Source of the DNA: Nonlabens ulvanivorans | Lineage (GTDB): Bacteria > Bacteroidota > Bacteroidia > Flavobacteriales > Flavobacteriaceae | DNA: 64,000 nucleotides | Assembly: GCF_000732625.1 (NCBI RefSeq) | Contig: NZ_JPJI01000032.1 | Coordinates: 186,001 to 250,000 of the forward strand | Reading direction: 5' to 3' | Shown: piece after piece, positions 52,905 through 60,146 of the stretch | How positions within the stretch are numbered: the first letter of the stretch is position 1 | How the letters are laid out: each line of letters begins with the position of its first letter | The notes under the pieces: model-generated | What the model was told of the DNA's origin: nothing | Seen by the model: only the letters and a program-made list of their open reading frames with translations | Databases searched by the model: none | Made by a program: the position numbers and the translations under genes

Positions 52905-54433
52905 TGGCGATGCATGAACTACAACGTGACTACAGCACAAAAGATTTGCAGTTTATCTCTATTGATAAACAAGGGACCATCCTCACAACTGACCAGCAAC
53001 TTTTTGAGCTAAAGAAAGACTCTTCGATAAAAAGTTTTCATCCATTTTTTGAAGGAATAGATACTTATTTCTTAGAAAAAAGCGATCATATCAAACTAGA
53101 GTGTGTTCATCTAAATGATCGCGTTTTTGATATAGATTTTATAAAAAATGATGATGATACCGCTGTCATCATTTTTAGAGAAGGAACTGATTTCTATAAT
53201 AGAGTACAACTAATTGCTCAAAAACGCAATGAGTCTATTATATTTCAGGAAACACTGGAACTTAAAAACCAAATATTAAAAGAACAAGAAGAGTTTAAAA
53301 ACAGGTTCATTGGCAACTTTTCTCACGAACTGCGCAATCCACTAACTTTGGTAAGTTCATTTTCATCAATGCTGCTTAAGACAGAGCTTAACTTAGATCA
53401 AGAAATGCTAGTAGGAGCTATAAAAGATCAAAGTGACAAGTTAAGAGACATCCTAAATGACATTATTGATTTATCCATACTAAAAAACAGCTCTTTATCT
53501 CTAGAAAGCGAACCTTTTTCCTTAAGGAAACTTCTTAAAAATGTTCATTTAAACTATTCTACAACTTCTACCACAAAGGATCTTAGTATCAATCTAAAAA
53601 TAGATGAATCTGTCCCTAAGACTATTATTGGTGACAAGAGACGTTTTGAACAAATCATTACTAACTTCTTAGACAATGCATTAAGGCATAACAAAGGAGA
53701 TAGTATTGAAATTAACATTAAAGAAAATCAAAGAAGAGCAAATAAAGTTAGTCTTAGAATAGAGGTCATTAACAATGACGGTTTAATACCCGATTTCTTA
53801 GGTGATCAAGAAATCGAGACGTACACTAATCTTGATAATGGGGACATAGAAAAAACAACCAGCTTAAGCTTCTCAATTGCAAGAGAACTAGCGCAATTAA
53901 TGGACGGCGAGATTCTCATAAAACCACTAGAAACAGGTGGAACCTTGCAGGTTGCAAATATCAAATTAGTATTCCCTATACACGATAAAGAAATTATAGA
54001 GGAAACTGAAGAAACTACTAAAAACAGTAAAATACATCTTACAGATAAAGTAAGAACTATCATTGCCGAAGATAATAGCGTCACACAAATGACAGCTTTA
54101 AAGATATTGGTAAGTACAGGTAACTTTGACAATCGTGTTTTTACTGACCCTAAAGATTTACTAGAAGCAGTTGATAAAGATGATTACGACCTTATACTAA
54201 TGTCCTCATCAATATCACAAGTCGACGCCTTAGAACTGATTAGTCTGATAAAAGAATTTGCAAATGATCATAACAAGAAAATACCGATCATTGCTGTAAC
54301 AACAAAAACATCTGCCCCAGAATTAGTAGAATACCGCAAGGCTGGATTTAAAGATGTAGTAAAAAAGCCTTATACAGATGATGAGTTGTTAAACACCATT
54401 TATAAAAGGCTTAATCTTAAAAAGTTTAAGTAA
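52904..54433 (+). CDS. hybrid histidine-kinase-like protein with degenerate ATP-binding and receiver residues
   Basis: A 509-residue cytosolic protein. It has a PAS-like N-terminus (about 10-110), a coiled linker, a DHp domain with an intact H-box (H141 in FSHELRNPLT), an HATPase domain and a receiver-like domain (about 383-505). The N-box NFLDNALRH (N254, N258) is present, but the G1 box DxGxG reads NDGLI and the G2 box GLGL reads SLSF. In the receiver, the acidic pair E389/D390, the Thr in IIAVTT and the Lys in VVKKPY remain, but the phospho-acceptor Asp is Ser434. It may be a signalling scaffold rather than a phosphorelay enzyme. It is translationally coupled to the GTPase gene. Confidence 0.85.
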   Translation: MAMHELQRDYSTKDLQFISIDKQGTILTTDQQLFELKKDSSIKSFHPFFEGIDTYFLEKSDHIKLECVHLNDRVFDIDFIKNDDDTAVIIFREGTDFYNRVQLIAQKRNESIIFQETLELKNQILKEQEEFKNRFIGNFSHELRNPLTLVSSFSSMLLKTELNLDQEMLVGAIKDQSDKLRDILNDIIDLSILKNSSLSLESEPFSLRKLLKNVHLNYSTTSTTKDLSINLKIDESVPKTIIGDKRRFEQIITNFLDNALRHNKGDSIEINIKENQRRANKVSLRIEVINNDGLIPDFLGDQEIETYTNLDNGDIEKTTSLSFSIARELAQLMDGEILIKPLETGGTLQVANIKLVFPIHDKEIIEETEETTKNSKIHLTDKVRTIIAEDNSVTQMTALKILVSTGNFDNRVFTDPKDLLEAVDKDDYDLILMSSSISQVDALELISLIKEFANDHNKKIPIIAVTTKTSAPELVEYRKAGFKDVVKKPYTDDELLNTIYKRLNLKKFK

Positions 54434-54440
54434 AGAAATA

Positions 54441-54872
54441 TTACTTACGATTCTTATTCAATAAGTATCTGTAATCTTCTAGATTTAAATGACCAGAGAA
54501 AATCTCGACTGATCTATCTACTAGATATTTAGCATCTTCATCATTGTAACCGATAGCGGTAGCATATCTTCTCAACAGTTTATGCTCGTTTTCATCCATC
54601 GCATGATCAGCAAAAACTATTTTAAATAAATCGTGCAACCACTGGATGCGTTCCTCACTGTCTGTTGGAGGCGTTACTGGATATGCAGATGGGTTTTTAA
54701 GTATCGCCGCATAATCCGAATCAGATATATCCAGTTTAGACTTTAAACGCTCTAAAACTACCGTTTCTTGAGCGCTCATATTTTCATGCGACTGCGCAAT
54801 ACTTACTATAGTAGCAAAATGACTTTTATTTCTGGCACTTTCACCAGATTCAAATAAACTTGAGAATGACAT
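54441..54872 (-). CDS. TerB-like helical protein
   Basis: A 143-residue soluble protein with the TerB/DjlA-like helical fold (HENMSAQETVVLERLKSKLDISDSDYAAIL ... LHDLFKIVFADHAMDENEHKLLRRYATAIGYNDEDAKYLV, with Asp/Glu residues of the metal-binding type). A role in tellurite resistance cannot be inferred from one gene. It converges on the kinase-like gene, 7 bp apart, and has its own promoter. Confidence 0.8.
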   Translation of the reverse strand: MSFSSLFESGESARNKSHFATIVSIAQSHENMSAQETVVLERLKSKLDISDSDYAAILKNPSAYPVTPPTDSEERIQWLHDLFKIVFADHAMDENEHKLLRRYATAIGYNDEDAKYLVDRSVEIFSGHLNLEDYRYLLNKNRK

Positions 54873-54891
54873 ATCTATTAATTTAATACCG

Positions 54892-54899
54892 CAAATATA
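54892..54899 (-). promoter_or_regulatory. -7 promoter element of the TerB-like gene
   Basis: Reads TATATTTG on the minus strand, a full match to TAnnTTTG, followed by CGG, 20 bp before the start. Confidence 0.6.
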
Positions 54900-54925
54900 A
54901 TAAACACAGTAAGTGTATAAGAGAC

Positions 54926-55864
54926 TTATTTAAGGTTATCTAGCATTTCTTTAACCATTTTCTCTAGGTCATAATCATGGCTCCATGACCAGTCCTCTCG
55001 AGCCACACTATCATCTATTGATCCAGGCCAGCTATCAGCAATAGACTGCCTAAAATCTGGTTGATAAGTCACTGTAAAATCAGGCAAGTGCTTAGTAATT
55101 TCACTAGCAATCTCTGCAGGCGTAAATGTCATTCCAGCAAGGTTATAAGAACTGCGTTGCTTAATATTTTCTGATTTAGTCTGCATAATAGATACAGTTG
55201 CTTTAATTGCATCTTCCATAAACATCATGGGCAAGCTAGTATCTTCTTTTAAAAAACAATCATAGTGATTATTCTTAAGGGCTTCATGAAATATCTCAAC
55301 AGCATAATCTGTTGTTCCACCACCAGGCAATGTTTTCCAAGATATTAATCCAGGATATCTTATGGAGCGCACATCAACACCATATTTATTATAATAATAT
55401 TCACACCAGCGTTCACCCGTTTGTTTTGAAATTCCATATACTGTACTAGGCTCCATAACGGTTTGTTGTGGCGTATTCTCCTTAGGTGTTGTAGGTCCAA
55501 AAACAGCAATACTTGAAGGCCAGAAAATTTTATCAATCTTACCTTCCTTTGCAATATTAAGTATATGAAAAAGGGAATCCATGTTTAAATTCCATGCCTT
55601 TTTAGGATACTTCTCTGCAGTAGCACTTAACATGGCAGCCATCAAATACACTTCATTTATCTCATAATGCAAACACACATCTTCAATAGAAGTCCTATTC
55701 ATAGCATCAACTATTTCAAAAGGACCAGATTGCATTAATTCTTCACTTCCTTCTCTTATGTCTCCAGCAATCACGTTATCATTTCCATAAATCTCACGTA
55801 ATCGAATTGTTAGCTCTGTGCCTATCTGCCCACAGGCACCTATAATCAGTATTTTAGTCGCCAT
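54926..55864 (-). CDS. SDR-type L-threonine 3-dehydrogenase
   Basis: A 312-residue extended SDR enzyme from start MATKILIIGACGQIGTELT; an upstream ATG adds 10 residues without homology. It has NAD motif GACGQIG, catalytic Ser in WPSSIAVFG and YxxxK in YGISK; GGGTTDYAVEIF and RSIRYPGLISW are features of the SDR-type threonine dehydrogenase described from Flavobacterium frigidimaris. It oxidises threonine to 2-amino-3-oxobutyrate. A nucleotide-sugar epimerase is less likely because of the GGGTTDYA motif. Confidence 0.88.
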   Translation of the reverse strand: MATKILIIGACGQIGTELTIRLREIYGNDNVIAGDIREGSEELMQSGPFEIVDAMNRTSIEDVCLHYEINEVYLMAAMLSATAEKYPKKAWNLNMDSLFHILNIAKEGKIDKIFWPSSIAVFGPTTPKENTPQQTVMEPSTVYGISKQTGERWCEYYYNKYGVDVRSIRYPGLISWKTLPGGGTTDYAVEIFHEALKNNHYDCFLKEDTSLPMMFMEDAIKATVSIMQTKSENIKQRSSYNLAGMTFTPAEIASEITKHLPDFTVTYQPDFRQSIADSWPGSIDDSVAREDWSWSHDYDLEKMVKEMLDNLK

Positions 55865-55949
55865 AATTAATTTTAAGAATGGTAAAGATACCAACTCTCT
55901 ATTCTCAAAATCTTAAAATTTACTTGTAATAATTAACATTTTCACATCT

Positions 55950-55965
55950 CGCTTTCGCGAAAGCG
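55950..55965. repeat. iterated palindrome, copy 11
   Basis: Exact 16-mer in the divergent gap between the threonine dehydrogenase and lipoprotein genes. The rest of this 224-bp gap is very AT-rich with TTAAC-type repeats. Confidence 0.95.
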
Positions 55966-56058
55966 TAAGAGTAATAATTAGTTAACATAATTAAGAATTC
56001 TTATTTTTTATTAACTATTATTTAGTTATTATTAGTTTTTATACTAATTAATTGAACT

Positions 56059-56066
56059 TACATTTG
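56059..56066 (+). promoter_or_regulatory. -7 promoter element of the coiled-coil lipoprotein gene
   Basis: TACATTTG, a full match to TAnnTTTG, 22 bp before the start codon. Confidence 0.6.
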
Positions 56067-56088
56067 TCTTAACATTAAAAACCATACT

Positions 56089-56766
56089 ATGAAAAAGACA
56101 CTAATTATCGCAGTTTTTGCGACCGTAACCTTAATAGCTTGTAAAGACAAGGAAAATAAAGAACTTGAAGAAATGGTAGAAGACACTACAGAACAAGTTG
56201 AAGAAACTACAGAAGACGCCGAAGACGCTATTCAAGATACAATGACTTATACTAGAGAGAATGTTTCCCAATTAGCTAACGACTTTGAAAGTAATGTAGA
56301 GGTTAATGATGATAAAATTGTCTCGATAAAAGGATATGACTCTTATACTGTTTTAAGAACCAATATCTCAGAATTATCAGCGACCACAGAAGAGAATATC
56401 AATACCAAATCAGAAAGCTTAAGAACTAGCTTTAATTCATTTAAGTCTACTATTCCAGCATACTTGCGCATTGATGATGTACAAGATGCGATTGAAGATG
56501 TAGAGAAAGAAATTGCTGAATTTGAAGAAGAACGTATGGGAGAAAAAGCTTCTACTAAAAACAATAAGGAAAACATGGAAGAGATTCAGGAAGCTTTTGA
56601 CGATTTAGAAAAAGAAATTATCCAAGCTCGTAAAAAATATGTTGATAATAAAGAAGATGCAATGGAGGAATATATGGAAGAAATCAATAGCAATAGAAAA
56701 CAAAGTACAACAGAAAAGTACCTAGACGCTACTGAAGAATATAATGAAGAGATGAAGGATAAATAA
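56089..56766 (+). CDS. acidic coiled-coil lipoprotein
   Basis: A 225-residue lipoprotein with lipobox LIAC (Cys18). The mature part is strongly acidic and helical, with an EETTEDAEDAIQDT segment near the start and long Glu/Lys coiled coil from about 120 to the end (DVQDAIEDVEKEIAEFEEERMG). No enzyme motif is seen. It is probably a periplasmic or surface spacer or stress lipoprotein. A second small lipoprotein gene follows behind a terminator. Confidence 0.8.
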   Translation: MKKTLIIAVFATVTLIACKDKENKELEEMVEDTTEQVEETTEDAEDAIQDTMTYTRENVSQLANDFESNVEVNDDKIVSIKGYDSYTVLRTNISELSATTEENINTKSESLRTSFNSFKSTIPAYLRIDDVQDAIEDVEKEIAEFEEERMGEKASTKNNKENMEEIQEAFDDLEKEIIQARKKYVDNKEDAMEEYMEEINSNRKQSTTEKYLDATEEYNEEMKDK

Positions 56767-56792
56767 TCTTAACCTTTTTATTAAAATTAAAT

Positions 56793-56824
56793 AAGTATCT
56801 TGATTCTATCAGGATACTTTTTTT
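56793..56824 (+). terminator. terminator of the acidic lipoprotein gene
   Basis: A 12-bp stem, AAGTATCTTGAT with ATCAGGATACTT (56793-56804 with 56808-56819, one G-T pair), runs into a T-run. Confidence 0.82.
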
Positions 56825-56868
56825 ATGTCTACAATATAATCATCTTTGTAATTATACGTTTTAAAACT

Positions 56869-57387
56869 ATGCGTTACCTATTCATATTACTGCTCCTTAT
56901 TTCCTGTGGTGAGACTCCAGAAACAGCACCTGTAGTCGAGCAAAGCACAGAAATCTCTTTTGACCCAGCGACATCACGCATGGTTTTAAGAGGTGAAGCC
57001 CAGCAATTATCAACTAAATGGGATGCATACCAGACCTTTACAACAGAATTAGAAAACTTTGACCACTCCACGGCGGCGGCACAACGTCTGGCTACCTCAA
57101 TCGATGATATGATTGTGAGTATACCAGATGAAATTGCAAGTCAACCAGTTAAGTCACGATTAAAAGTTCTAGAAACTAGAATAAAATCTTACCATGCTCT
57201 ACTAACTCATAATGCTTACAGCACTAAGGATCAACAAAAACGCTATGATCAGGTAATAATAGCTCTAGACGAATTTAAAATCCAGATGATGGAAGTATTT
57301 GCTCAGCAAAAATCTAAAGAGAATCTGTTAAAGAATCTAGAAGCAATGGAATTAGAGCTAGAAGAAAAAGACAGTATCAATCCCTAA
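56869..57387 (+). CDS. small helical lipoprotein
   Basis: A 172-residue lipoprotein; start MRYLFILLLLISCGE gives a short signal peptide with lipidated Cys13. The in-frame ATG at 56800 lies in the preceding terminator and is rejected. The mature part is helical (LEARIKSYHALL-like and MELELEEKDS coil) and of unknown function. It resembles the upstream lipoprotein in size class and helical content, but not clearly in sequence. Confidence 0.75.
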   Translation: MRYLFILLLLISCGETPETAPVVEQSTEISFDPATSRMVLRGEAQQLSTKWDAYQTFTTELENFDHSTAAAQRLATSIDDMIVSIPDEIASQPVKSRLKVLETRIKSYHALLTHNAYSTKDQQKRYDQVIIALDEFKIQMMEVFAQQKSKENLLKNLEAMELELEEKDSINP

Positions 57388-57441
57388 TAAAATTCTCTTA
57401 ATCATACATACTTTCTCAAAACCAGTGCTTAATTTTAAGCA

Positions 57442-58503
57442 ATGGGTAAACCTCTACTACAATTTACTAAGAAAGGAATTTATTGCGCTGCTGCTAGAGT
57501 CTATCTTGATCCATGGCAACCAGTTGATAAAGCGCTTATAACCCATGGACATGCAGATCACTCTCGATGGGGACATAAAAATTACATTACACAACACGAT
57601 AATGTACCCATAATAAAACATCGCCTGAGTGACATCAATGTATCTAGTATCGCTCACGGCGAAAACCTGCTCATCAATAACGTAAAATTCTCATTTCATC
57701 CTGCTGGTCACATCCCAGGCTCTAGTCAGATACGTGTAGAACACAATGACGAAGTTTGGGTATTTACAGGAGATTATAAAACCGAAGATGACGGAATCTC
57801 AACACCATACCAGCCTGTTAAATGCAACACCTTCATAACAGAATGCACTTTTGGACTGCCTGCTTTTAAATGGCAACAGCAAGCACAAGTAATGGACGAT
57901 GTAAACAATTGGTGTGCTCAAAATCACGCAGATGGTAAGACATCTGTACTATTTGCTTATTCGCTAGGTAAAGCACAGCGGCTCATCAAACATCTTGACA
58001 CGTCGCAAATGAAAATATACTGTCATGGCGCTGTTTTTAAAATGACTGAAGTACTTAGAGAACTCATAAACTTCCCGCCTACTTATTTAATCACTAAAGA
58101 AACGACTAAAGAAGAACTCGCAGGTAATATAGTAGTAGCGCCACCGAGTGCCCATGGTAGTACATGGATGCGCAAAATGGTACCTTATGTTACCGCAAGC
58201 GCTAGTGGTTGGATGGCATTTAGAGGAGCACGACGCAGACGCGCAATCGATAAAGGTTTTGTATTATCTGATCACTGCGATTGGGATGGATTATTAAACA
58301 GTATTGACGCAACCGGATGCGAAAATGTCATCACTACACACGGTTATCAAGATATCTTTGCCCGTTATTTAAGAGAAGAAAAAGGCCTTAACGCCATCAG
58401 TGAACGTACTCAATATGAAGGTGAAAATTTAAATGAAGCCGAAAAACCCATCATTGAGAATGAGTCAAAGCCATCTAACACAAACTTTTCATCATCTAAA
58501 TAG
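57442..58503 (+). CDS. ligase-associated MBL-fold exonuclease
   Basis: A 353-residue metallo-beta-lactamase/beta-CASP-type nuclease of the ligase-associated DNA-damage-response set. Metal ligands are in LITHGHADHSRWGH (HxHxDH) and HPAGHIPGS; TGDYKTEDDG and SDHCDWDGLL carry further ligands. It is the first of three genes with spacings of 5 bp and then an 8-bp overlap, so it probably processes DNA ends before the ligase acts. Confidence 0.92.
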   Translation: MGKPLLQFTKKGIYCAAARVYLDPWQPVDKALITHGHADHSRWGHKNYITQHDNVPIIKHRLSDINVSSIAHGENLLINNVKFSFHPAGHIPGSSQIRVEHNDEVWVFTGDYKTEDDGISTPYQPVKCNTFITECTFGLPAFKWQQQAQVMDDVNNWCAQNHADGKTSVLFAYSLGKAQRLIKHLDTSQMKIYCHGAVFKMTEVLRELINFPPTYLITKETTKEELAGNIVVAPPSAHGSTWMRKMVPYVTASASGWMAFRGARRRRAIDKGFVLSDHCDWDGLLNSIDATGCENVITTHGYQDIFARYLREEKGLNAISERTQYEGENLNEAEKPIIENESKPSNTNFSSSK

Positions 58504-58508
58504 GCGCC

Positions 58509-60146
58509 ATGAAACAGTTTGCAGAGCTCATAAGAACCATAGACGGCACTAATAAAACTACTCTAAAAGTGGCAGCACTAACAGAGTACTTTAAAACCGC
58601 TACAGACGAGGATAAACTCTGGACCATTGCCATTCTTTCACATAGACGACCTAAACGCCCTGTAAACACAACACTGATGCGAGAATGGGCGACAGAAATT
58701 AGTGGTATTCCCTTATGGCTATTTGAAGAATCCTATCACATTGTTGGTGACCTAGCCGAAACTATTGCTCTAATTCTACCTACCACAAATGAATCTTCTG
58801 AAAAATCACTTTCTCAAATCATTCAAGAACTCATTGAGTTGCGTAAAAAGGAAGATTCAGAAAAGAAAGCATATTTACAAGAAAACTGGTTGAAACTCAA
58901 TTATTATGAGCGATTTGTTTTTAATAAAATAATGACTGGTGGCTTTAGAATAGGAGTTTCTCAAAAATTAATGACTCGTGCGTTATCACAGGCTACAGAT
59001 ATTGATCAAGACGTTCTAGCACATAAACTTATGGGAAGCTGGACCGGAGAAAACACTACTTTTAAAGAACTAGTTTATGAAGATAACGAAGTCGCCATGC
59101 GTGGCAAACCGTATCCATTTTATCTAGCCTATGCAGTAGAAAATGAAGTTTCAGACTTAGGCGATGTAACACAATGGAGCGCAGAGCATAAATGGGATGG
59201 AATCCGATCGCAAACCATTATAAGAGCTGGAGAAATTTTTGTGTGGTCACGTGGAGAAGAACTAGTGACTGATAAATATCCAGAATTTCAAAAATTTCTA
59301 GATGTTATTCCAGATGGAACTGTCATTGATGGCGAGATATTACCTTATAAAAATGGACAAATACTTAATTTTAATGACCTACAGACTAGAATAGGCCGCA
59401 AAACTGTTGGTAAGAAATTACTTTTAGATGTACCAGTAGTAATTGTTGCTTATGACTTACTAGAGTGGCAAGGAAAAGACATTAGAGAATTACCTTTTCA
59501 AGAACGTAGAGCTTTATTAGATAAATTAGTTTTAGACAGTAATGAGAAAGCAAATTTGATTAAAAGTGATTCTATGTTTCCGCTACTTATTTCAGAAACG
59601 ATGAGCTTCACAACTTGGGAAGATATTGCCAAGGAAAGAGAACGCAGTGCAGATCGTAAATCTGAAGGATTAATGCTTAAACGCAAAGACAGTCCATATC
59701 TAGTAGGTCGCAAAAAAGGAGACTGGTGGAAATGGAAAGTAGATCCTTTTACTATCGACGCAGTGCTCACCTATGCTATGCGAGGTCATGGTCGTAGAGC
59801 AAATCTCTATACAGACTACACCTTTGGTCTATGGAACGATGGTGATCTCGTCACTTTTGCAAAAGCCTACTCTGGTCTTACCGATGCAGAGTTTAGAAAA
59901 ATAGACGCTTGGATTAAAAAAAACACTTTAGAACGTTTTGGTCCGGTAAGATCTGTAACTCCTCATCACGTTTTTGAAATTGCCTTTGAAGGAATCGCAC
60001 CTAGTAAGCGTCATAAATCTGGAGTTGCAACACGTTTCCCTAGAATTTTAAGATGGCGTAAAGATAAACCTATAGAGGAAGCAAATACTTTAGATGATTT
60101 AAAAGCTTTAATCCCTAAAGACGGCGGATTTTTAAAGGATGAATAA
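58509..60146 (+). CDS. ATP-dependent DNA ligase (ligase-associated repair set)
   Basis: A 545-residue ATP-dependent ligase distinct from replicative LigA. It has an N-terminal DNA-binding domain (about 1-200), the adenylation motif EHKWDGIRSQ with nucleophile K228, motif III/IIIa-type FVWSRGEE and DGEILPYK, motif IV EGLMLKRKDSPY, motif V DWWKWK and a C-terminal OB domain. Such ligases join repair intermediates with the neighbouring nuclease and helicase. It overlaps the helicase start by 8 bp. Confidence 0.95.
   Translation: MKQFAELIRTIDGTNKTTLKVAALTEYFKTATDEDKLWTIAILSHRRPKRPVNTTLMREWATEISGIPLWLFEESYHIVGDLAETIALILPTTNESSEKSLSQIIQELIELRKKEDSEKKAYLQENWLKLNYYERFVFNKIMTGGFRIGVSQKLMTRALSQATDIDQDVLAHKLMGSWTGENTTFKELVYEDNEVAMRGKPYPFYLAYAVENEVSDLGDVTQWSAEHKWDGIRSQTIIRAGEIFVWSRGEELVTDKYPEFQKFLDVIPDGTVIDGEILPYKNGQILNFNDLQTRIGRKTVGKKLLLDVPVVIVAYDLLEWQGKDIRELPFQERRALLDKLVLDSNEKANLIKSDSMFPLLISETMSFTTWEDIAKERERSADRKSEGLMLKRKDSPYLVGRKKGDWWKWKVDPFTIDAVLTYAMRGHGRRANLYTDYTFGLWNDGDLVTFAKAYSGLTDAEFRKIDAWIKKNTLERFGPVRSVTPHHVFEIAFEGIAPSKRHKSGVATRFPRILRWRKDKPIEEANTLDDLKALIPKDGGFLKDE

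Noticed and set aside
54926-55864. Nucleotide-sugar epimerase
   Set aside because: The GGGTTDYA and surrounding motifs fit SDR-type threonine dehydrogenase better.
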